A DNA stretch of 64,000 nucleotides from Pseudomonas sp. B21-056 (GTDB lineage Bacteria; Pseudomonadota; Gammaproteobacteria; Pseudomonadales; Pseudomonadaceae): the NCBI RefSeq assembly GCF_026016325.1, contig NZ_CP087203.1:4402001-4466000 (forward strand), read 5' to 3'. The notes beneath the pieces were generated by a model. That model was not told the DNA's origin. It saw only the letters and a program-made list of their open reading frames with translations, and searched no databases. Within the stretch, counting starts at the first letter, position 1. Each line of letters opens with the position of its first letter. The translations under genes and the position numbers were made by a program. Shown piece after piece: positions 37,953 to 45,351 of the stretch.

Positions 37953-38942
37953 CTAAAGAAGCCGCGCCGTCCCAAACAAACTGACCCGCACCAACTCCCC
38001 ACCCACTTCTGTCAGCAGGATCGGCGCCGTCCCCCCCGGCATCACCACACTTACCGGCCCCGCCTTCACCCAGCCCACCCGCCACGCAGCGCTGGCCACG
38101 GCACTGGCGCTGGTGCCGGAAGAAGCGGTCGGCCCTTCGCCCCGTTCAAACACCCGGGCAGCGATCCGCCCTTCGGCCTCGCGCCAGGCCCATTGCAGGT
38201 TCACTCCCGCCGGGCACGGAATCCCGGCGCCAGCGGGCGCGGTATAAGCGATGCGGGTCAGGCGCTGGGAGAGTGCCGAATCGCGCATCTGGGTATTGCT
38301 CGGCAGCGCATCGGCGCTGTCCACCAGCGTCACGCAATGGGGATTGCCCATACTCACGAACTGACTGTTGCCCCAGGCCGGGTTCAATGCCTGAAGCGCT
38401 GCCACTCGACTGACTTCGCGCTGATTGAAGCGCACGCTTTGCGTCTCCTGGGCAGCAACGGCTCGAGGCCCGAACAGCGGCTGTCCAAGGTCCAGCCAGA
38501 AGCCTTGCGCGCCCTCGAACCCGGCGGCACGCACCGACGTTTGCAGCGGTGACGAACCTGCGTGCTTGGCGTGATGAACCTGCAACACACAATCGCTCTC
38601 CCTCGGCATCAAGCCTTGCTCTTGCAGGGCCTGGGAGAAAATCGTCAAGCCGTTGCCACTGCGCTCGGCCAGGGTGCCGTCGGTGTTGACGATCAACACA
38701 TCGAAGGGTGGTTCGCTCTGGAACGGGCCGATCAGCAGACCATCGCTGCGATGCGCCTTGGCGCCCACTGGCTGCTCACCCGGCGCCCAGGCGCAGAACC
38801 CATGCACGGCAGCCGTTGCCCAGGACTCACGGGCTTGTGCGGCCAGCGCGGCCGATGGCGGCAGGTCAATACCCAGGGCACGGACCTGTTGCGGTGAAAC
38901 GACACCATAGATATTGCCGCGTGCATCATAGAACTGCGTCAT
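37953..38942 (-). CDS. Diaminopimelate epimerase-like protein with both catalytic Cys replaced by Ser
   Basis: A 329-residue protein of the DapF fold (two similar halves). In DapF the two catalytic Cys lie in ECGNG and ACGTG; the matching stretches here are ERSGNGLT and TASSGTSAS, so both are Ser. The flanking motifs (DFxxxNTDGTLAE, FERGEGPTASSG, FVSMGNPHCVTLVD) show the alignment is right. The thiol acid/base epimerisation cannot work as known. It could be a related isomerase, a non-catalytic homologue or an enzyme using Ser. It stands alone; the true dapF must lie elsewhere. Confidence 0.82.
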   Translation of the reverse strand: MTQFYDARGNIYGVVSPQQVRALGIDLPPSAALAAQARESWATAAVHGFCAWAPGEQPVGAKAHRSDGLLIGPFQSEPPFDVLIVNTDGTLAERSGNGLTIFSQALQEQGLMPRESDCVLQVHHAKHAGSSPLQTSVRAAGFEGAQGFWLDLGQPLFGPRAVAAQETQSVRFNQREVSRVAALQALNPAWGNSQFVSMGNPHCVTLVDSADALPSNTQMRDSALSQRLTRIAYTAPAGAGIPCPAGVNLQWAWREAEGRIAARVFERGEGPTASSGTSASAVASAAWRVGWVKAGPVSVVMPGGTAPILLTEVGGELVRVSLFGTARLL

Positions 38943-38997
38943 GAACCTGATCCGCCATCAACCAGCAAGGGCCGCCACTGTATGCCGTCCAACCCTT

Positions 38998-39015
38998 TGG
39001 GAGCAAAGCCTGCTC
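38998..39015. repeat. Degenerate REP fragment
   Basis: GGAGCAAAGCCTGCTCGCGG keeps the core of the REP sequence with several changes. Low-confidence relic between the DapF-like and MFS genes. Confidence 0.4.
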
Positions 39016-39121
39016 GCGGCGCAGACACCGCGGTGGCACCTTGAGGTCGCCTTGAGGTCAGTGGATATGCCAGCATAGGGCTCCCACCCGCATCACCGCA
39101 TTGCAAAACCAAGGACGATTC

Positions 39122-40273
39122 ATGACCGCCATCACGCCCCCACCCACCTTTGTCCCCGGACGCCTGGAACAAATGTCCACCCGCATCGCCTATCTCATCG
39201 CCGGCGTCGGCATCGCCGCCTGGGCGCCGCTGGTGCCTTACGCCAAGGCACGGGCGAACCTGGATGAAGGCTCCCTCGGCCTGCTGTTGTTGTGCCTGGG
39301 GGTGGGATCGATCCTGGCGATGCCGATTTCCGGCGCATTGGCGGCGCGGTTCGGCTGCCGGCGGGTGATGAGCGGTGGCACGCTCCTGATCTGCCTGGCA
39401 TTGCCGCTGCTGGCGACGATGAGCACGTTTTCCTGGTTGGTGGCCGCGCTGTTCCTGTTCGGCGCCGGGCTCGGCACGGTGGACTCGACGGTGAACCTGC
39501 AAGCGGTGATCGTCGAGCGGGCCAGTGGCAAGACCATGATGTCGGGCTTCCACGGCATGTTCAGTCTTGGCGGAATCATCGGCGCGGCCGGCGTGAGCGC
39601 CCTGCTCGGCCTCGGGCTGTCGCCGCTGGGCGCGACGCTGGTGGTCAATGGGTTGCTGCTGGTGGCGCTGTTCAAGGCGGCGCCGCACTTGTTGCCCTAC
39701 GGCAGTGAAAGCTCGGGCCCGGCGTTCGCCGTTCCCCACGGCATCGTGTTGTTTATCGGCATCCTGTGTTTCATCGTGTTCCTGGCCGAAGGCGCGGTGC
39801 TGGACTGGAGCGCGGTGTTCCTGACCACCGAACGCGGGGTCGAGACGGCCTACGCCGGGCTGGGTTATGCCGCATTCGCACTGACCATGACCGTCGGCCG
39901 CCTGACCGGCGATGCCGTGGTGCATCGCCTGGGCGCCCGACGGGTGATCATCTATGGCGGCACCACGGCTGCCGTCGGCTTCCTGCTGGCGACCCTGGCG
40001 CCGATGTGGCAAGCGGCACTGCTGGGTTACGCGTTGGTGGGGGCCGGCTGTTCGAACATCGTGCCGGTGCTGTACACCGCCGTCGGCAAACAGACCCTGA
40101 TGCCCGAAGCGATTGCCGTACCCGCCATCACCACCATCGGCTACGCCGGCATCCTCGCCGGCCCGGCGCTGATCGGGTTCGTGGCCCATGGCAGCAGCCT
40201 GAGCGTGGCCTTCGGGCTGCTGGCGTTGTCGCTGGTGGTGGTGGCGATCAGCGGAAAGATCCTGAAAGTCTGA
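39122..40273 (+). CDS. MFS transporter (YbjJ-like)
   Basis: A 383-residue permease with about 12 hydrophobic segments. After MTAITPPPTFVPGRLEQMST come GVGIAAWAPLVPYAKARANLDEG, GLLLLCLGVGSILAMPISGALAARFG (loop motif before TM2/3), and MSGFHGMFSLGGIIGAAGVSA, the DUF/YbjJ-type signature. The C-terminal half has LAEGAVLDWSAVFLTTERG. Start ATG 39122 with AAGGA upstream; a TTG-type start 21 bases before was rejected. Substrate unknown. Confidence 0.88.
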   Translation: MTAITPPPTFVPGRLEQMSTRIAYLIAGVGIAAWAPLVPYAKARANLDEGSLGLLLLCLGVGSILAMPISGALAARFGCRRVMSGGTLLICLALPLLATMSTFSWLVAALFLFGAGLGTVDSTVNLQAVIVERASGKTMMSGFHGMFSLGGIIGAAGVSALLGLGLSPLGATLVVNGLLLVALFKAAPHLLPYGSESSGPAFAVPHGIVLFIGILCFIVFLAEGAVLDWSAVFLTTERGVETAYAGLGYAAFALTMTVGRLTGDAVVHRLGARRVIIYGGTTAAVGFLLATLAPMWQAALLGYALVGAGCSNIVPVLYTAVGKQTLMPEAIAVPAITTIGYAGILAGPALIGFVAHGSSLSVAFGLLALSLVVVAISGKILKV

Positions 40274-40288
40274 ATGCTCCCGGAACCC

Positions 40289-40480
40289 TTGTGGCGAGGG
40301 GATTCTGCAAAACGTCGCCCCCCCCCCCCGCTGGATTGCGGCTGTAGGAGCTGTCGAGCGAAGCGAGGCTGCGATCTCTCCACTGTCAGTTGAATCTCGA
40401 GTGGAAGAACAAGATCAAAAGATCGCAGGCTTCGCCAGCTCCTACACAGCCCAGCGGGGATAAATCCCCTCGCCACAAGG
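40289..40480. repeat. Nested repeat: GTGGCGAGGGG REPIN interrupted by a TAGGAGCTG REPIN
   Basis: The outer repeat begins CTTGTGGCGAGGGGATTCTG and ends CAGCGGGGATAAATCCCC TCGCCACAAG. Inside lies a complete second-family element (40343-40445), GTAGGAGCTGTCGAGCGAAG to CTTCGCCAGCTCCTAC, in place of the usual spacer. A run of 12 C (40318-40329) lies in the left arm. It follows the MFS gene. Confidence 0.85.
40343..40445. repeat. Inner REPIN of the TAGGAGCTGTCGAGC family
   Basis: GTAGGAGCTGTCGAGCGAAG and CGAGGCTGCGATCTC on the left; AAGATCGCAGGCTTCG and CCAGCTCCTAC on the right. Same family as 18164-18269, here inserted in another REPIN. Confidence 0.85.
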
Positions 40481-40505
40481 GTATGTGTGAAGCATTCAGC
40501 TTCGA

Positions 40506-42944
40506 TCAAAACCCCACACTGGCCTGCACAAAGAACGTACGCGGTGCACCAGCATAGATCCCCGAGTTGTTGTCGCTGGAACGGGTGTAGTACTGATGAT
40601 CGAACAGGTTCTTCACCCCGGCGCCGAGCTTCAGGTTCGACAGTTGCTCACCGAAGTCATAACCGGCGCGCACGTTCCACAGCACGTAACCCGGCATGTC
40701 GCCGAACTGCCCGTCGGCACTGCCGTCGGTGATGTAGTTGCCGCTGAAGCTGCCATCGGCGTTCACGCTGTTGCCCGGTGAGCGCTGCTTGGACTGGGCA
40801 AAGGCATCGAGGTTGTAGGTCCAGCGATTGACGTCATAGCGCAACCCCACGTTCGCCACCTGACGGGAATAGAACGGCAGGTCACGTCCCTTGAAACTCG
40901 GGATCTCACCTTCATAGGTGGCCCGGGTGTAGGTGAAACCGGCAGTGGCGCTCAAGCCTTCGAGGCGCGGGTCCAGCGCGGCCATGTCGTAATGCACCGA
41001 AGCTTCCAGGCCCTGGTGCTTGGTGGCGCCCATGTTGGTCCAGCCCACGTCGTTGCTGATGTATTGCAGCTCATCGTCGAAGTCGATGTAGAACAGCGTC
41101 ACCTCCCCGCCCCATACGTCATCGTTATAGCGCGTACCGATCTCGTAGGTCTTGGCCTTCTCCGGGCTCAGGCCGTTGGCGGTGTTGTTGCCATCGCCGC
41201 CCTGGCCGAGTTGGAAATACTGCAGGCTGCCGAACGACGTCTCGTAGTTGGCGAACAGCTTCCAGGCATCGGACAGGTGGTACATCACGCTCAGGGCCGG
41301 CAGCGGCTCATTGCTGTCGATGCTGCGACGTTTCTCCTGCACCGGCCGGCCGGCAGTGTCGAGCACCGGGCGGTCGTGCCATTGCGTGCTGATGCTTTCG
41401 AAGCGGAGGCCCGGGGTGATGGTCCATCTGCCGACGTCGATCTTGTCATCGACATAGATCGCGTGAGCCTCGGTGCCGCCGGTGCGATCCTGATAGACGT
41501 GGCCGTCGGAGCCCGGACGCACCACCGGCTGGTTATCGCGCAGTGCCAGGCGACTGGCTTCTTCGTGCATGCCTTCCTTGAGGTAGCGATAACCCACACT
41601 GGCCTCTTGGGTGGTGGCACCCAGGTCGAATACATGGGACACCCGGGGCTCGATGCCGAAGGTGTAATAGGTGCGCGGGTAGGACACCAGGGTGCGCTGG
41701 TCCCGGGCGGCAATGGTGCTGCCACGGTAGCTGTCGGAGTAATAGGTCAGCACTTCGGCCTGGGTGCGGTCGCTTATTTCCCGGATCCACTTGAAGGAAA
41801 TGTCCTTGCGCCGGCCGCTGAAGTTGTCCCAGTCGCGGTCGGACTGGTACGGGTCGGCGTCGTATTGCGCCTGGGTCAGCCCGCCGGGCATGTCGGCCTT
41901 GGCGTCGTAGTAATGCAGGTTCAGCGAGAAATCATCCACGTCGGTGGGCGCCCAATGGGTCTTGAGGAGGACGTCATCGATGTCGTTGCCATTGTTGCTC
42001 TGGCGATAACCGTTGCCGTTGACGCCTGAATACAACAGCGCGACGCCCAAACCGTTATCCGCGGTGCCACCGAGGAACGCCGTGTCGATGTGCTTCCAGC
42101 CGCCGCGCTGGGACGTTTCCAGGGTCGTGCCGATTTCACCGGTGGCTTTTTCCGGGATGGCGCGGGTCACGAAGTTGATCACCCCGCCGACGTTCTGCGG
42201 CCCGTAACGCACGGAGCCGGCGCCGCGCACCACGTCGATGCTGTCCAGGTTGCCTGAAGAGATCGGCGCCATGGACAGTTGCGGCTGGCCATAAGGCGCA
42301 AACGCCGCGGGCACGCCGTCGATCAGCACCGTGGAGCGGGGCGACAGCCGCGAGGTAAGGCCGCGCACGCCGACGTTCAGGGCGATGTCGCTGCCACCGG
42401 TGCCGTTGGCGTCCTGCACCTGCACACCCGGCACCCGACGAAGCACATCGCCAACATTCATGGCGCCCTGCTCCTGCATCGCTTCACGACGGATCACCGT
42501 GCGCGCGCCGGGGTGGTTCTGCACCACCTCGGCGTTGGCATCGCCGAGCCAGTCGCCCACCACCTGGATCTCGGTAGCCCCCAGTTCCATCGGGCCAGCG
42601 GCGGAGGCCGATGGTGCCGGCAGCACGGTCACCGAACCTTGATCGAGTTGGTACTGCAACCCGCTGCCCTGCAGCAGTTGGCGCAAGGCCGCTTCCGGCG
42701 ACAGGTTGCCGTCCACGGCCGGGGCCTGCTTGCCAGCCACCAGTTCGGGGCTGAAGAACACCTGTAGCGAGGTCTGCTGCCCGAGCTGGCTCAAGGCCTG
42801 GCCCAGCGGCTGCGCCTGGATATGAATGGCGGTGGCGACCTGATCGGCGAAAGCCTGGGGCAACGTGGCGCCGACGGCCAGGGTCAAGGCCAGCGGCAGC
42901 CAGTGTGCAGCGATGCGGTTGTTGTTTTTAGCGGGGGTTTTCAC
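40506..42944 (-). CDS. fecA: TonB-dependent FecA-type ferric siderophore/citrate receptor with signalling domain
   Basis: An 812-residue outer-membrane receptor (start GTG at 42944). A signal peptide (KNNNRIAAHWLPLALTLAVGATLPQAFA) is followed by an STN signalling domain (residues about 40-115, HIQAQPLGQALSQLGQQTSLQVFF), the plug (about 125-270 with GARTVIRREAM, RSTVLIDGVPAAFAPYGQPQLS and VRGAGSVRYGPQNVGGVINF), and a 22-strand barrel ending YAGAPRTFFVQASVGF. The plug and barrel resemble E. coli FecA closely (for example YYDAKADMPGGL and ADNGLGVALLYSG), which supports ferric citrate as ligand. Upstream are fecR and fecI. An alternative TTG start 27 bases upstream is possible. Confidence 0.92.
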   Translation of the reverse strand: MKTPAKNNNRIAAHWLPLALTLAVGATLPQAFADQVATAIHIQAQPLGQALSQLGQQTSLQVFFSPELVAGKQAPAVDGNLSPEAALRQLLQGSGLQYQLDQGSVTVLPAPSASAAGPMELGATEIQVVGDWLGDANAEVVQNHPGARTVIRREAMQEQGAMNVGDVLRRVPGVQVQDANGTGGSDIALNVGVRGLTSRLSPRSTVLIDGVPAAFAPYGQPQLSMAPISSGNLDSIDVVRGAGSVRYGPQNVGGVINFVTRAIPEKATGEIGTTLETSQRGGWKHIDTAFLGGTADNGLGVALLYSGVNGNGYRQSNNGNDIDDVLLKTHWAPTDVDDFSLNLHYYDAKADMPGGLTQAQYDADPYQSDRDWDNFSGRRKDISFKWIREISDRTQAEVLTYYSDSYRGSTIAARDQRTLVSYPRTYYTFGIEPRVSHVFDLGATTQEASVGYRYLKEGMHEEASRLALRDNQPVVRPGSDGHVYQDRTGGTEAHAIYVDDKIDVGRWTITPGLRFESISTQWHDRPVLDTAGRPVQEKRRSIDSNEPLPALSVMYHLSDAWKLFANYETSFGSLQYFQLGQGGDGNNTANGLSPEKAKTYEIGTRYNDDVWGGEVTLFYIDFDDELQYISNDVGWTNMGATKHQGLEASVHYDMAALDPRLEGLSATAGFTYTRATYEGEIPSFKGRDLPFYSRQVANVGLRYDVNRWTYNLDAFAQSKQRSPGNSVNADGSFSGNYITDGSADGQFGDMPGYVLWNVRAGYDFGEQLSNLKLGAGVKNLFDHQYYTRSSDNNSGIYAGAPRTFFVQASVGF

Positions 42945-43042
42945 GTCGAACCTTGTCCTGTCGAATCGCAAGAATACGCGTCTGTTAATGCAAACCAGTT
43001 GCAGTTGGACAAGAAGACGAAGAACTCGGAAAAAACCTGAAT

Positions 43043-44074
43043 CTATCGCGCAATTATTTCCTGGCTGCCGTCGTCCAGGGTTCGAACGGCCACCGGCAGG
43101 ATGTTCGGCAAGGCCTTGATCAGCGCTTCGGGGTTGTCGGCGCGGAACACGCTGGTCAGCCGCAGGTCACCTATCGCCGCACTGCCGACCCGCAAGGGTT
43201 TGGCGCGGTAACGGGAGACTTCTTCAACCACGTCCCGCAGCGGCGCGTTGTTGAACACCAGCTTGCCGTTACGCCAGGCAGTGAGTTCATCGGCGTTGAT
43301 CGCATAAGGCGCAGCGACCTGGCCTTGGGCATCGATCCGGGTACCAAGACCCGCCGTAAGACTGACAAACTGGGCCCGCGGCGCATCGCGCCCCTGGACC
43401 TTGACGCTGCCCCGCTCCACCGCCACCCGGGTGGTGTCGGGATCGCGGCGCACGTCGAAGCGCGTGCCGGTCACCGTCACCTGGCCGTTACCCGCTTCCA
43501 CGGTGAATGGCCGACCGGCGTCGTGTTCGACGCTGAACAAGGCCTCGCCTTCGACCAGTTCCACCCGCCGTTGATGATGGGCAAATTGAATCCGCACCCG
43601 GCTGCGGCTGTTGAGGTCGACCACCGAGCCGTCCGGCAAGGCGATGTGCCGGCGCTCGCCCAGGGCCGTGGCAAATTCCGCCGTGTAATCGGTGGAGGAA
43701 CCCAGGCCGCTGAACAAGCCCAAGCCGACCGCCACCGCGAGCAGCCCGGCGGCCACTGCATAACGCAGCAGGGGCCGGCGCTTCGGCCGCTCGGCGGGCC
43801 GTTCGCACAGCGCTCGCAGGCGTTCTTTGGGCACCAGGTCGGTGGCGCTCCAGATACCCTGCAACAATTGGATTTCGTCGCGATGGGTGGGGTGCTCGTC
43901 CAGCCAGAGTTGAAAATGCTGGCGCTCTTCGACATCCATGGCCGGGGCTTGCAAGCGCACGAACCATTGCGCAGCATCGTCGCGAACCCTGTCCCGCCCG
44001 CACGGGCATTCACGGCTATCCATCATGGAGGGTCCTGGGGGGTGGCCGGATTCAGGTGGAAGATGACGGGTCAT
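43043..44074 (-). CDS. fecR: FecR-type anti-sigma/regulator of the FecI sigma factor
   Basis: A 343-residue membrane regulator. The N-terminal cytoplasmic region (FVRLQAPAMDVEERQHFQLWLDEHPTHRDE, about 35-65) is the DUF4880 anti-sigma part; a single membrane segment (RYAVAAGLLAVAVGLGLFSG, about 105-125) is followed by a periplasmic FecR domain (LPDGSVVDLNSRSRVRIQF, about 145-340) that senses FecA. The ATG at 44074 overlaps the fecI stop (ATGA), so the two are co-translated. Confidence 0.93.
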   Translation of the reverse strand: MTRHLPPESGHPPGPSMMDSRECPCGRDRVRDDAAQWFVRLQAPAMDVEERQHFQLWLDEHPTHRDEIQLLQGIWSATDLVPKERLRALCERPAERPKRRPLLRYAVAAGLLAVAVGLGLFSGLGSSTDYTAEFATALGERRHIALPDGSVVDLNSRSRVRIQFAHHQRRVELVEGEALFSVEHDAGRPFTVEAGNGQVTVTGTRFDVRRDPDTTRVAVERGSVKVQGRDAPRAQFVSLTAGLGTRIDAQGQVAAPYAINADELTAWRNGKLVFNNAPLRDVVEEVSRYRAKPLRVGSAAIGDLRLTSVFRADNPEALIKALPNILPVAVRTLDDGSQEIIAR

Positions 44075-44565
44075 TGATCACCGTCCAGGCGATCACGCAG
44101 ATGCCGCAGGGTGCGGATCATATACTTTTCCACCATGTTCTTTGACAGGCCCAGGCGCTCGGCGATTTCCGCCTGGGTCAGGCCTTCGATCTTCTGCCAG
44201 ACGAACACGGTGCGGCAGTTGGCCGGCAGCTCGGCAAGCGCCCGCTCGATGGAGTCCGCCAGCTGGATCGCGTGCATGAAATGCTCCGGGTCGCTGGAAA
44301 ACGACTGACTGTGGTCGACCGCCTCCTCCATGGCGCCCCGTCGATCTTCGCGCCGATAGCCATCCACTGCAATGTTACGCGCCGTCTGGTGCAGATAGGC
44401 CCGTGGCTGCTCGACTCCGGTCGAATTGGCCTCAAGCACCCGCACGAAGGTGTCGTGAGCCAGATCCTCGGCCTGTTCGCGATTGCGCAGGCGCCGGGTC
44501 CAGGTCCCGATCAACTCTTCGTAATGCTCGAAAAAGCCGGGTTTGCGGGGCAACTTGAGGGTCAT
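44071..44565 (-). CDS. fecI: FecI-type ECF sigma factor
   Basis: A 164-residue sigma-70 family ECF factor. Region 2 contains AEDLAHDTFVRVLEA and QPRAYLHQTARNIAVDGYRREDRR; region 4 contains LPANCRTVFVWQKIEGLTQAEIAERLGLSKNMVEKYMIRTLRHL, the helix-turn-helix. MTLKLPRKPG is chosen as start; an in-frame ATG at 44610 (179 residues) is also possible and neither has a clear ribosome-binding site. FecI should transcribe fecA. An AT-rich stretch (TTGCATGAATGGGAAATATTAC) at 44588-44614 upstream is a candidate promoter and Fur site, but the Fur match is poor. Confidence 0.9.
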   Translation of the reverse strand: MTLKLPRKPGFFEHYEELIGTWTRRLRNREQAEDLAHDTFVRVLEANSTGVEQPRAYLHQTARNIAVDGYRREDRRGAMEEAVDHSQSFSSDPEHFMHAIQLADSIERALAELPANCRTVFVWQKIEGLTQAEIAERLGLSKNMVEKYMIRTLRHLRDRLDGDQ

Positions 44566-44587
44566 TACGGCGCGCTGCGGGAACGGG

Positions 44588-44614
44588 ATGTGAATAGTAA
44601 TATTTCCCATTCAT
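44588..44614 (-). promoter_or_regulatory. Candidate fecI promoter region
   Basis: On the minus strand TTGCAT is followed after 16 bases by TATTCA, in an AT-rich segment that stands out from the surroundings. It overlaps the more upstream candidate start codon. A Fur box would be expected here; the match to the 19-base Fur consensus is not convincing. Confidence 0.3.
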
Positions 44615-44690
44615 GCAAAGCAAACGGCTTGCGGTGTCGGGGGGCCACAGGTTTTGTGGCGAACTTGAGGCTTACGGTCACCGGAAACCC

Positions 44691-44781
44691 ATGTGGGAGC
44701 GAGCCTGCTCGCGAAGGCGTAGTGTCAGACGCTATAGAGGTCGTCTGATACACCGCTTCGCGAGCAGGCTCGCTCCCACAG
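44691..44781. repeat. REPIN
   Basis: Inverted pair of GTGGGAGCGAGCCTGCTCGC cores with 45-50 bases between, between fecI and the AhpD-like gene. Confidence 0.9.
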
Positions 44782-44808
44782 TTTATTCCGAGCGTCTATC
44801 TGGACGCT

Positions 44809-45249
44809 TCACGCCTCAGGCATCTTGCGGAAACCCACCGCCAGGCGGTTCCAGCCATTGATGGCGTTGATGGCGACGGTCAGGTCGACCATTTCCTTGG
44901 GGGTGAAATGCTGGTTCAGCACTTCATAGTCGGCGTCCGGCGCATGGGTGTCGCTCAGGCGGGTCAGGGCTTCGGTCCAGGCCAGCGCGGCGCGCTCGCG
45001 AGGGGTGAAGAATGGGGCTTCGCGCCAGGCGGTCACGGCGTACAGGCGACGCTCCGTTTCGCCGTCCTTGCGGGCATCGGCGGTGTGCATGTCGATGCAG
45101 AAGGCGCAGCCGTTGATTTGCGAGGAGCGCAGCTTGACCAGTTCGAGCAGGGATTTTTCCAGGCCCAGTTTCGTGACGGCGGTTTCCAGGGCCAGCATGG
45201 CTTTGAAGGCGTCAGGGGAAGCGGTGTAGAAATCGATACGCGGTTGCAT
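44809..45249 (-). CDS. AhpD/carboxymuconolactone decarboxylase-family protein
   Basis: A 146-residue helical protein with the redox motif CAFCIDMH (Cys-x-x-Cys-x-x-x-His, near residues 49-56), typical of AhpD-like alkylhydroperoxidases, preceded by ELVKLRSSQINGC. The pattern WTEALTRLSDTHA and MVDLTVAINAINGWNRLA is that of the YcnE/AhpD-like group. Substrates are not known. Stands alone. Confidence 0.9.
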   Translation of the reverse strand: MQPRIDFYTASPDAFKAMLALETAVTKLGLEKSLLELVKLRSSQINGCAFCIDMHTADARKDGETERRLYAVTAWREAPFFTPRERAALAWTEALTRLSDTHAPDADYEVLNQHFTPKEMVDLTVAINAINGWNRLAVGFRKMPEA

Positions 45250-45351
45250 GGTCTGCTCCAGAACATTGGGTGTAGCGCTACGTTAGCCCCAGGCTGGCGC
45301 GGTACAAATAGCCAATTATTGAGAAGTTCGAGTGACCAATGGCTACGTTAT

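Noticed and set aside
40318..40329. C12 tract as a phase-variation switch
   Set aside because: It lies in intergenic REP sequence, not in a gene or near a -35/-10 spacer, so no effect on a gene is apparent.
44588..44614. Fur box upstream of fecI
   Set aside because: The AT-rich segment has only partial agreement with the 19-base Fur consensus, so it is kept only as a low-confidence promoter.
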